Assembly (NCBI GenBank): GCA_000149265.1
Contig: CH002005.1
Coordinates: 31,389-95,388 of the forward strand
Origin: Ciona savignyi
Lineage: Eukaryota > Chordata > Ascidiacea > Phlebobranchia > Cionidae
Direction: 5' to 3'
Length of the DNA: 64,000 nt
The notes below the pieces were generated by a model. The model was not told where the DNA came from and did no database searches. It saw only the letters and a list, made by a program, of their open reading frames with translations. This document shows positions 23,720 through 33,869 of the stretch, piece by piece. The stretch's first letter is position 1, and the number at the start of each line of letters is the position of its first letter. The translations under genes were made by a program, and so were the position numbers.

Positions 23720-23968
23720 CAACTGAACCCCTTACAACTGAACCCTTTACAACTGAACCCCTACAATTAAGCCCCTTACAACTGAACTCCTTTTAACTGA
23801 ACCCCTTTAAACTGAACCCCTTTAAACTGAACCCCTTTAAACTGAACCCCTTTACAACTGAACCCATTTCAATTAAACCTCTTTACAACTGAACCCCCTT
23901 TTCAGTTAAAAGGATTCTGTTTAAAGGGGTTCAGTTGTAGGGGCTCACTTGTAAGGGGTTCAGTTGAC
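23720..23968. repeat. Minisatellite of about 17 bp with inverted half (hairpin)
   Basis: About ten degenerate copies of ACTGAACCCCTTTAA or ACTGAACCCCTTACA run from 23720 to 23900. From about 23905 the complementary phrase (AAAGGGGTTCAGTTGTAGGG and variants) runs to 23966. The whole block can fold back on itself. Confidence 0.85.
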
Positions 23969-24335
23969 TGGTCACCACAATAAAATAAGAAACCAACCAA
24001 CATTTCTTTAATTTTTAACTCGATAAAAATAATTTCACTAATCAGCATGAAAGAAGACTAGTTTTTCGTATTTAATATGGGTTTGGGGTAATAAATTTTA
24101 TTTAAAAAATGTGGGGTTTGGGTAGCCAGCTGTATTTATAATACGGGAATTCAGCTAATTTATGCTAGTTTATAAACTTTCCAGATGTTTCATACATAGT
24201 ATATGATATTTTCTTATGTAAGCAATATTTTATTTTCAGTTTTTATGTACACTTCTACAACTTTAAAATCTAAGTAAACTGTCTTTTTTGGTAACAAGAT
24301 AAAGAACAACACAAAATATATTTGAAATTTTGATA

Positions 24336-25487
24336 TTTATTTAAATCTCCCGTTTAAGCAGCTTTCGCCTGAAAGAAAGGAATTCATAAAACTCTGTTTA
24401 AAAAAAGTAATGAGTACTACACATACATTAACTGACAATTCAATATAGAAGAATATTACAGAAAAGATATGGCATATTTGAAACCAGGACTAACCAAATC
24501 ATAAACACAAGTATTTTAATACATCTGACGCTACCATGTATATAAATTAGAACAGAACAAGACGTAATTGATTACCTTTACTGGGTGAGAGCAAGCAAAA
24601 GAGCGACATCATCTGAAACAAATATTAAAATATTTGATATTTCCTGGTATGGTTTATTACACTGGCCGGTTAGTTCAATCGCTTTGAGACCTTGTCGATA
24701 GCGGAAAGGTTTGTGTATTGGATGTAGCCTCGGAATGGTCGATTTTAAATTGATTCACGGTCGTCGCTTTAGCCAGGTGAATTAATGGGTTAAACTTAAA
24801 CAGTAGATAAGTCTCACATGAGGATGGGTTTGGTGCAACTTAATGTTATTTTGTTGCTGTACTTTTACTGATTCTAACGGGACCTAATATTATTTCGTGG
24901 GCTATGCAAATGACCAATGTTCCAGTTCCATCCTTATATCATTGATTGTCCCATAAACATGTGTTTAAAATATCTAATATAAGGAATATTAGAAATAATA
25001 GTTACCAAATTCGTGCAGAGCTGCAGCAATTCTGTAATGAAGAAAAGTTTTACTGACTTTGACGTCTTTCCTAAGTGTTCCTTTGTTAAAACGTATAATA
25101 ATTCGATGATATGTCAATCGTGCTTACAGCATGATATCAATACGTACTGTCGTGTGACCGAATGGTTAGCGCGACCGATACATATACCGACTCATATAAA
25201 GACGGCCCAAGTGACGTACCCATCTTGGGTTCGAAACTTGTGTCGGTAAAAAAGGTATGATATCAATACAACCCGGTAAAAAGTATGAAACCAACACTTA
25301 CTCTTGTTGGTTCCAGCCTGAAAGACCGCCCTGAAGTCCAACGCCAATAGGTCCAACTCCGACATGTGCACCAGCTCCTACTGCGTGGTTGTGATGACTT
25401 TGGTAGTATGGATTGTAGTAGTAAGCATTTGCGCTACTCACGAGAGCGACAAGGAAAATCAGAGCAACCTTCATGATTTAAGTGTAT
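24336..25487 (-). CDS. Small secreted Gly/Tyr/His-rich peptide gene
   Basis: Minus strand. The main coding exon runs from ATG 25474 to 25302, just before a GTAAGT donor. It encodes a clean signal peptide (MKVALIFLVALVSSANA) followed by a short mature chain: a YYYNPYY/HHNH segment, then a glycine-rich GAGAHVGVGPIGVGLQGG tail ending WNQQ. Candidate downstream exons are 24612-24576 (AG acceptor, GTAATC donor) and one from 24368, followed by AATAAA at 24341-24336. With the 37-bp exon the frame stops at once (about 58 residues). If it is skipped, about eight more residues (KLLKREI-like) are added. An AG acceptor sits 13 bp before the ATG and a TATA-like box lies at about 25763-25772, which suits spliced-leader trans-splicing as known in Ciona. 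Product class unknown; could be structural or antimicrobial. Confidence 0.72.
25151..25252 (+). repeat. tRNA-derived SINE, copy 1
   Basis: Contains an A-box-like GTGTGACCGAATGGTTAGCG and a B-box GGTTCGAAAC at 25228-25237, and ends CGGTAAAAAAGG. Related copies lie at about 47.8 and 63.2 kb. It overlaps the intron side of the secreted-peptide gene. Confidence 0.7.
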
Positions 25488-25762
25488 CTGGAGTAAAGTT
25501 AGATTTTAAATTTAGGACCTTATTCCAAAACTTAAAACGAAACTCCAGCAGCCTTGGTATTCTTTTGCCAGTTAGTACCAGTCAACGGTCGAATGTTGCG
25601 TAATTAAAACCGACGACTTTCATATTAATGTCTGTGGACAAGGTACTAACAAACGCAGTTTGAAGACAACGGAATTTTCACTTGGTTGATAAGCAATTTA
25701 TTATTACTAACTTTCCTTAATCTAATCTTACCCACTTACTGCATAAGATACCAAAAGGGTCC

Positions 25763-25772
25763 ATATTTATAG
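25763..25772 (-). promoter_or_regulatory. TATA-like box for the secreted-peptide gene
   Basis: CTATAAATATGG on the minus strand, about 290 bp upstream of the ATG at 25474. The implied start near 25735-25742 is immediately followed by a GTAAGT donor. This leaves an almost empty first exon, or an outron. Confidence 0.45.
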
Positions 25773-25799
25773 CGTTTTTTCGGGAAAGGTTTGTCAGGC

Positions 25800-26426
25800 T
25801 GATTGACATTTTAGGAGAAGTTCCGCGAAATAACTTATGATCCTATCTGATATCCGCGAAATGAAAACTTTAAACGGAAATCTGTTAAATCGGATTCGTT
25901 TCATTATTTTATGTCGACTATGTTTTTTTGTTACTTTTTAAAACTTTTTGTATGCTGTAATTACCGTTTTAAAGATATATTTTTCTTATTGGTATGTTAA
26001 GTTAGTTATTCACTTATATGGCTTAAAGCCTTAAACTATGGGATGATAACATCCCAATCATGGACAACACAATGCAGTAGCTCCTGTGTAATTCAATGGT
26101 TGGTGCGAGATAATCTAACTCTCCGTCTCCGCAATTAACATGGATGTCCTAATAATTAATGCAAGTAATCCCTGTACTTTTATTAAATTTTATAGGTGAT
26201 GTAACCCATGTCAGTGCTTTTAAATTAATATAACATATATATACTTGGGCTTAGCTGTTTAAGCAACGAATTTGCAAAAAGTGAACACAGTAGAAATAAA
26301 ATAATGTCAACAAAAACGGTTCAAGCCACTTCTACGGAATCTTTATTTTTCTGGATATCAGATTTGATAACAACTTATTTCATTGAAACCTAATTTGAAA
26401 TGTCAATCAGTTTGTACAGCATTTCC
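25800..26426. other. Intergenic, no feature recognised
   Basis: AT-rich with no recognisable gene or repeat. Confidence 0.3.
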
Positions 26427-26750
26427 TTATGAGAATAATAGCTGGTATGTTCTGAGTACGGCTAAAACTTTAGCTAGCTGTATGTCCCAACATTTCGATT
26501 TGCCAGGATTTAGTAAAGAACTCACTAGTAAATACTCATTTAATACATTGAGTTTGCCAATATGTCCCTTTTTTAGTGTGTTGTATGTATTGACCGGGCT
26601 TACCGCTCTGTACACAGGTTTTAAAGCATCTGTATATTCTTCTCCTATGTAGACAAATATAGCATTCTTATTATAAATTATTTCATTTCTATAAAACAGA
26701 GGCACCGTAAACCGATATTGCATTTGTTTATTATGCTTAATACGAGGCAT
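26427..26750 (-). CDS. Hypothetical protein, 107 codons
   Basis: A single open frame from ATG 26750 to a stop at 26427, with balanced composition (MPRIKHNKQMQYRF at the start, HIGKLNVLNEYLLVSSLLNP later). It reads more like protein than the opposing 89-codon frame at 26383-26652. No signal peptide, membrane segment or known motif. No splice structure was worked out. It could be one exon of a longer gene, a transposon remnant or chance. Confidence 0.3.
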   Translation of the reverse strand: MPRIKHNKQMQYRFTVPLFYRNEIIYNKNAIFVYIGEEYTDALKPVYRAVSPVNTYNTLKKGHIGKLNVLNEYLLVSSLLNPGKSKCWDIQLAKVLAVLRTYQLLFS

Positions 26751-27894
26751 TATTGAGTCACTGCACAGTAAGTTGTTGCATCACAATATTAGTTATTTGT
26801 GCATTAATACTGAATTCTTGGACTAAACTGTAACAATCAACTCATTGTTAAGTAAATGCGTATTATGTGTTAACAATACCATTGTGGTTTTGAAACAAAA
26901 TCGTCAGCAAAAATAGATTGTTTTAATTTCATTCTTCTTGTTTGGTGGTTTTATTGTTAAAATTTGTATATTTCGCTTTGGTTTAACTGTGATCTTATAT
27001 GGCGAATAAATAGCTTATATAAAAATTCACTTTTTTACCCATGTTATTGCATGTTTGCTATTTTAAAACTGTATTGTATAAAACCAAAATCACCTTTACC
27101 AAACACTGTTTCGTGTTTTTAAATAGGTAAAATACAAAAAAAAAAGTTTAAAACTAATTCAACAATTGAGTTCAGAAAAAAGAAAATAAGGTATATTCGA
27201 AATCAATACAAATGTGTCATGCATAACATCCCAAATGTGGTTCAAGAGCTCGGGTATATTTTGTCACTTAACTTAATAAAGCATATGTATAGCATTCCAA
27301 TGGGCCGAAGGTACATTCTATTTGGAAAGTAAGTTTGGAAAACACCTCGCCGTTAGGTGGAAACAAAGATCAGGTTACGTAACAAAATTGGGACGGTTGT
27401 ATTTTTTAGTTGGTTTATTTTTTCGCTCCTTTTTTACATTAAAAAACAGCACCATTATTTCAAGTTAAGGGGACAGAGTTAAACGGGAAAACTAAAGTAG
27501 ACAAAACACCTAAGTGAGTAGACACGGTACAATGGAGAAAATGACGTGGTCGTTAAACCTGTAACAAACGTAAATTGCAACAACAAAAAATTAATCAAAA
27601 TTAATTGAATTTAAAAGCCTTGACTAAAAGTGTGCAAACACGATCCAGTACTAAGGGGAGCCTTGGAAGGGAATCACAGGATAAAGGAGCATCGTAGCTA
27701 CCGGCGAAGAGCAGTTAATTGCCGGGAAAGGTTGATGAGCAATTATCTCCGTCGATGGAATTACTTGACAACTGAAGAATTTCTGGGCACTATGGGTCCT
27801 AAAGACTGCTAACAGAACTTTTAAGAAAAGAAAGACAGTAAAAAAATTGTATAACCCACAGATGACAAGTTCGACTAATTTATATTGCTATTAA
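26751..27894. other. Intergenic up to the palindrome arm
   Basis: AT-rich sequence without recognisable features. It does not align by eye with the sequence beyond the outer end of the right arm (from about 62.7 kb). Confidence 0.4.
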
Positions 27895-28020
27895 ACTCTT
27901 TTAACGTAAAATAAGCATTACCTATATATCTGAGCCAGTATAGAGCGCTATTCCATGTCAAAGCGCCACATCGGTAACGATAATTGCTACGTATCACCAT
28001 GTGGGAACAATACCAACATG

Positions 28021-28272
28021 GCCGCCATGTTTGACCCATTGAGATCTTTCCTAATGAGTCGGATATTTCGCCAACACCAGGTGTCAGACGTCACGTTATT
28101 CTTACTACCTCCTATCCGTTTTAACGGGGAAGATAGAAATCGAATATTTGTGGTCACGGGTCATTACGAAAGGTCGAAAACGTGGAATGCGACACTTAGC
28201 GGGGAAACCGCACAGAATCAACTCAAACTCGACCTTAAGACGTTTTACGCCTTTTGCCTCAGTTATTTATAA
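28021..28272 (+). other. 84-codon open frame kept in both arms (left copy)
   Basis: ATG in good context (CCAACATGG) and a TAA at the same place as in the right copy (62314-62568, minus). The encoded strings differ at two residues (Leu/Met, Gly/Glu). No known domain. It could be a first exon, a uORF-like sequence or simply a conserved block. Confidence 0.3.
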
Positions 28273-29219
28273 GTCTCATAATGTGATAGGAATTATAATA
28301 TTATCGGGATTAAAAAATAGTAATGATTATCATACTTGACAAATAAGATAAACAGGTTGGGCACTTATCAGGGTTGATTTGTGTACAAATATATATGGTC
28401 AGAACTTTGGAAATGTAGCGCGGTTATTACGCGTCGGTAGAGGTGTGAAATAACATTGTTGTCCAACAAAGCAATTGTTATAAAACAATGTCTAAGGTGT
28501 CACATGACTCGTCGCTTTAGAATTGTGTCAATCGTCGTTCGAGAAACGTAAATGTTGGTTTAACACCTTCGGACGATATCGGATGTCTCTGGAGCGCCAC
28601 CTGTCGATCCTTATCAAATGCATTGAAGCGTAAAAAACAATGACGTCATTAAAATCTTAATCTTGCCAAACACCTGTTCATCTGCGCCTTTGTAAATTAG
28701 CGGAGTTTATATGTTCACGGGCCACCACCCTTGATAAGCGCGTTTCATACAGAACACCAATAATAATGTACGGCACGAGTGGCTCGCTTGTGGAGGTTGT
28801 AGCTGTATAACGATTCGATGTCAGTGTTCCCAGCTGCGCTGATATTGTGTCTGGCAACACTGGAACTAATACCACAGCTGGTCGCCTAATAATGGACACA
28901 GCGATTTTATTTTTTCAAAGACTGACACAAATCTAAACTACTATCCATGTGCATTTGTATAATGCTAAAATGGATGTCATTTTCACAAATTATACATTTT
29001 TGATTTTAGCTGATTTTTTTTATGATTATAATTTTGGAAAACGGCTACCTACTCTTTTGACGTAACAGTCGATAGATTTACAGATCACATTATATACTAA
29101 TCCCACATCAATGCAATATGACGCAACAGTCAATTCAAGGTAAAATGTAATTCGGGTTCAAAATATTTACGGGTCGATTTTTTGACTGTCGTGACGTCAT
29201 GTCCAATGTGACGTAACAT

Positions 29220-29640
29220 ACAACAGTGGCACGTTGACAAGGTTTAGTGACAGCTTATGGTGGGAATAAAACAAGTCATTGGGGAATTCCCGGGTAAGCG
29301 AGGTTATAAAGAAGTATCGAAAAAATATTTCGCGTTAAATGGATTTCCCCGATTACGCTGTCATTAAAGACGTGTGTCCAAATTAATGGAGATTTTCCGC
29401 GAAGACGCGAAGAGTCAAAATATCGGCGCCAACTTGGAAATCGGACCCGACGCTCAAGAAATAATCTTACATTGTGTCGTAATAACGGAAACAAGTGTGG
29501 CGTCACAAGAGATATTGTTCTGCAGCGTTCACACGAATGGACGCAGACATCGACTGAATGGATCGGATGTTCCGCGGGAATCGGACGCCACAGTCGCGGC
29601 AGACTTGTTGTGATGGCGTCGACACAAATAATGAGCTTTA
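29220..29640. other. Conserved GC-richer block with a kappaB-like palindrome (left copy)
   Basis: Matches about 60750-61140 in reverse. It contains GGGGAATTCCC at 29281-29291, a TGACGTCA core nearby, and CpG-rich sequence (CGGCGCCAACTT, CCGCGGGAATCGG). Frames are open on both strands, typical of CpG-rich conserved DNA rather than proof of a gene. Candidate regulatory island. Confidence 0.4.
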
Positions 29641-29919
29641 ATATGCGAACGGATATTTTGGTTCAAGATCAGCGTGGGAGGATTTTAACTGCTCTTCCAT
29701 TTTCCTGTAAACAACAAATTCCGAAAATTCTAAAAATCAGACTCTGTATAATTGAGTCACTTTTCTTTCTAAACAAATTCTAGACCTCTTAAAACAAACT
29801 ACATTGTGTATATGGTGATCAAATAGTTATTCGTCGCTTTTTTTCCCTTTTTTTTATAAAGTTTTTTTTTATAAAAACTTTTTAATTTAAACAAGCAAAA
29901 CAAGAATGCGAGTCTAAAC

Positions 29920-30123
29920 CAGGGGTGAGCAACTTCTTTAATCGTCTGGCCAGAGGTGGTAAAATAAAGTCCATGGTGGGCCGGATTATTACATGAATAG
30001 TACTCAATATCCTAATTTTATATTTATTTACTAATGCAAGAGTCACATTACAGGGTATGGTTAGATCCAGTCATCGGGACGGTAAAAATCCATTTACGGG
30101 CTGGACCGTATGTTGCCCATGGG
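29920..30123. mobile_element. hAT-type MITE, 204 bp
   Basis: Begins CAGGGGTGAGCAACTT; the other end, GTTGCCCATGGG, is an eroded inverted match. Flanked by a perfect 8-bp target duplication GTCTAAAC (29912-29919 and 30124-30131), as expected for hAT elements. No coding capacity. Confidence 0.8.
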
Positions 30124-30252
30124 GTCTAAACCAACAAAAGTTCAATATTTAATATATTGTTGCATTAAAGCGGTGTAGTAACATGTAATATGTGATTGTA
30201 ACTGATTCGTGTTTTATCTTGGCGGGTGATGGTATAAGTGCCTATTTGTTTG

Positions 30253-30358
30253 TCATATGATCAACATCAACACCTATGATCACCAACAACACCTATGATC
30301 AACAACAACACTTATTATCAACAACATCACCTATAATCAACATCCATAATCAGCAATA
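30253..30358 (+). repeat. AT-rich minisatellite of about 24 bp
   Basis: About four degenerate copies of ATCAACAACAACACCTATG-like units. Confidence 0.7.
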
Positions 30359-30863
30359 TTTATTATATTCTAAGAGTATAAGAGTCGAGAAGAACTAAGA
30401 TTTTGTGATTTTTGAGTTGATTTCTACGTGCGGGTGTTTGACCTTCTAATGGGATTATACGAATCCCGACACCCGGGCCGATGGCTGTCGCTATTAGCAA
30501 GACGCGCAGACGCCTCAAGGGTCACGTAAAGGTCAATTTTGACGTAACTTGACACTGGGTCACGTGATTAGGGTGTGAAATCGCCGGGTTTGTTGTAAAC
30601 GCTTCATTAATCAACTGCATTTTTAAGAGCTAAAATAATAAAACCTAAAACGTTCAATTTTAAAACACAGCTTACCGCAAAGACACGGATGCGTGTGATA
30701 AACGGTGTGATGCACGTATTATCAGAGAAATCAATAATAAGTTTCCTATTAGACATATTGAAAGATTTTGTCTATAACTAAAGGTAAGGTATAAGGAGCG
30801 GTTAAGCTGTTACGTGTAGTTAAGTGGCGCGCTTAACCATGCGCCCTTATACAGACAGCGTAG

Positions 30864-31106
30864 GTGGCGCGCTTAACCAGACAAGCTTGGACAGGTCTTA
30901 ATTACTTCACACTTGCTGTAATAGATGTTGGTCACCGCATCCGCTTCACGTTCCCAACAAAGAGAGCAATGGATCAAATTCTTTGCCTCCACTTTGTTAA
31001 ACAAAGTGTCTTCGTTCTCTCGCAAGTAACACAATACCTCATTGTTACGTCACAAACTCTTAACAATTTAACACAAGAGCTTCACACCTTGAAACAACGG
31101 AAATGA
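30864..31106 (+). other. 80-codon frame kept in both arms (left copy)
   Basis: The same frame occurs at 59074-59403 on the minus strand (109 codons there, longer at the start). The shared part differs by very few residues (for example Gln/Arg near the end). It contains KRAMDQILCLHFVKQSVFVL. No family recognised. It may reflect general arm identity rather than coding constraint. Confidence 0.25.
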
Positions 31107-31378
31107 ATTAATTTAGTTTCGAAATCAAAATTTCAAATTAAATTCAACTCCACCGGAATCATGGTATGAATGTTACAATTGATTTAGACAACAACATACA
31201 CATTGCTAATAGTTTTACAGTTTGGTTTAAAGGTGGCGCTGCTACGCAGGTTATCCTGTATCGATTATACATACTAGTTAAAACTGTGGAGTGTCATATT
31301 TCTGACATCATATCGTGTCGAAACTACAGGAAGTATTTTGAAAATATCGCGAATTATTAACCCGGACTCAATGAAGAC

Positions 31379-31544
31379 TTAATATTTATCGACCTTTGAT
31401 GGTCTGGCTTCATTAGACGCAAGCATTTCCCGGTAACCAACTTTAAGATATACCTTGTCTGTTGTCGTGTTCACAGCAATAACATAAAGTTTAATCAGCA
31501 GAGACATCGTGTTGTACATTCGTCGGTACGATGAAACGTCACTG
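31379..31544 (-). other. Possible terminal exon kept in both arms (left copy)
   Basis: Reverse-complement partner of 58632-58797. Starting from ATG 31507 it encodes 42 residues (MSLLIKLYVIAVNTTTDKVY to SKVDKY) and a stop. The visible difference in the frame is silent. See the right-arm entry. Confidence 0.4.
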
Positions 31545-31994
31545 CTGGTTGGAATAAGATTTAGTCAGCGTACCGCCATCTTGAATTTACGAGCGGGATG
31601 AAAATCGTATGAAAATCGATTTGTTGGATCGTAAATTGTCGTCGAGATATAACAATACCTTGTTTCGTGGAGCTATATTTTGCACTCTTGTTAAAGCCTT
31701 GGGTAAACTAGACTAACTTCAAACATCCCGACATGATAATATTTTACACCATCAGATTTAAAACCTGTGTCAATAGATATATAAATCGTATTTTTCTTCT
31801 GACATCAGCTTTAATATTAAACCATATATTTTCATGTCCCTTTACCAAGTTCATATAAAATGTGTTCTTGTATTTTATCAAATCAGAAGAGTCCTTCCGT
31901 ATCGTTTCATGGATATCGCTAATTAATATGTGACGAACATAGGGGCGCGCTTATCCAGGACTTACTGAACAGAGTTGATTTTAGGGACTGAAAA

Positions 31995-32340
31995 TCTCCC
32001 ATATATTTATTGGACTAACATGAACCAACAACGTATGAGGTCGATGTAACGAAATCACCCAATAATGATTCCAGATAACAACCTCAATTAGGGTTCGGAT
32101 CAAACAACGATTCGACTCTGCGATATCCACGTTTCGAGCCACCGAGGCGTGAAAGCGGCAGTTTCGACACTAAACTCGCATCACAATCTAAGCTTTTGAA
32201 GAGCGGTACATTGTAGTTGACATTGCTACCATAAAACCAGTCCAAACCAGTTTATTCCGGTTCTCACGCGCTAAGGATCGCCTGCTAACCCTACATTATG
32301 AGATTTTTACGACATCTTGATAAGTATTCAAGAAACAGAC
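31995..32340. other. Highly conserved noncoding-like block (left copy)
   Basis: Nearly identical to about 57090-57440 in reverse, but with indels that are not multiples of three. Left has an extra stretch in GATATCCACG compared with the right GACATCCACG, and an extra C in GATCCGAACC(C)TAA. No frame survives in both copies, so protein constraint is unlikely. Candidate enhancer or gene-conversion tract. Confidence 0.45.
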
Positions 32341-33108
32341 TGTTTAAACCAGTTACTTGAAAATTCCTTGATTAGTTTGGTTTACATAAATCTATTCAAC
32401 TCTATGTAAATAAAAAATACATTTGAATAAACTCATGTTTTTGTTTATTCATTAAAGTTATTTCATTAAGTCCATTTAAATCTGTTGTGCGTTTCCAGTC
32501 GCAAACTGGGCTTATTTGCTTTTGACACCAGAAACAATAAAACTTTTTTACGACATTTTATAATCCAAATTAATGTAATACGCTGCAGATTCTCTGTTTG
32601 TTTTATTAGGGGCTTAATCTTTAAAACGCCTATAAATACAACAGCTTACGCGCTTAAAGCACATTTTTAGAAGCTATTTTAGGGTTTTCTAGCGAGTAAT
32701 CTTAGGATAGGATACTAATGTATATTCGCGTGAATAGGAAATCGCAAGGGGCTTTAATACAAGGGCAATCGTAAGATTATCTCTTACCCACTGTCGTGTG
32801 CAGGGGCTATTGCAATGTGATATGTATGATGTTTAAGGCGCCCCTTTAATTTGGTAGGACATTAATTCACTGGGTCCATGCAATGTGGGTTAATTGCCTC
32901 GCTCAAAGACACAACCAAACAACTAGATTACGACCACTTTCGGTCCTACAACTCGTCGGCTTACAGGCAATGCACTAACCCACAAATTCTTCGGTCAGGC
33001 AGCGATTTGGCCAAGCCTACAATATACAGACGGGTCTTCTACATTTTGTTTAAATTACTTTATACTAAACTACATGTAAAATATACCAATAACCGAAATC
33101 GTATAAGC

Positions 33109-33255
33109 CAGTGGTTCTTAAACTAGGTTCGATCGAACCCCAGGGGTTTCGTTGAGTTTTTTAACATTTATATTTTGAATTTCAACGAAGGGTTCGGTGA
33201 ATGCCCGCATAAAACTTGCGGGGTTCGGTACCTCCAACAAGTTTAAGAACCACTG
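33109..33255. mobile_element. hAT-type MITE, 147 bp, left arm only
   Basis: Terminal inverted repeats CAGTGGTTCTTAAACT and AGTTTAAGAACCACTG (one base apart from perfect). Flanked by 8-bp duplications GTATAAGC (33101-33108) and GTCTAAGC (33256-33263). The right arm has the uninterrupted target, ATCGTCTAAGCGAAG in reverse, at about 55909-55923, so the insertion post-dates the arm duplication. Confidence 0.9.
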
Positions 33256-33359
33256 GTCTAAGCGAAGTATTAGTAAAGCCACGAACTGGCGTCGTTAGGT
33301 TGGCGGATCCGATTCCGAAGGTGGTTGCTGAGATAATTGGTTCGATTTGAAGTGTTTTC

Positions 33360-33685
33360 CTTTCGTGAGTCGTGCCACTCGAATTCTGCTCAGTGTGTAT
33401 CGTCCTCCAACAGCAGCAGATTCGTTGGAACCGGTGGCCGCTTGGATGGAACTTTCCCACGTGAGTAAGCCAGCTAAGCGGTGCCGAGTTACGCTGCCAG
33501 GTGCGGCTTGTATGGTGTGAGCGAGCGACGTTGCTAAACAATCTGCTTTGTCGTCCTTTGTCCACGCGGCGAGTTTATTCACGTAAAGATAACATTCTTT
33601 GAGCAGCTCATTAACGATCGGTCGGAAATGCAGGGCTGAACAAACTACAACAGTCGCTGAGTGCTTTAATGGATTCTTAACAAGT
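33360..33685 (-). pseudogene. Conserved 326-bp exon, left copy with lost splice donor
   Basis: Minus-strand exon after a TAATCTCAG acceptor, open throughout. It encodes KNPLKHSATVVVCSALHF, ELLKECYLYVNKLAAWTKDD and TRHRLAGLLTWESS in order. It is exactly 326 bp in both arms, with about five residue changes. In the right arm it ends AAAG|GTAAAC; here the same place reads AAAGGAAAAC, so the donor GT is GA. This copy probably cannot splice normally. Protein family not recognised; it looks alpha-helical with conserved Cys. Confidence 0.5.
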
Positions 33686-33869
33686 CTGAGATTAAACAAG
33701 AGATTCCTATACAAACATAAAACACATTGAATTAGTTCACAGCTAACCAAACTCGATTATAACGACAAGAATCTTAATCGAAACTGGGATTTAAATTACC
33801 CGAGAGTCAAAATCGATCAAATAGCAAACTGAATAAAATACAATTTCTCTACTAAAATCAATTTCATAT

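Noticed and set aside
25151-25252. True tRNA genes (here and at 47.8 and 63.2 kb)
   Set aside because: A and B boxes are present, but the arms do not pair into a cloverleaf and the copies share a CGGTAAAAAA tail, as in a SINE family.
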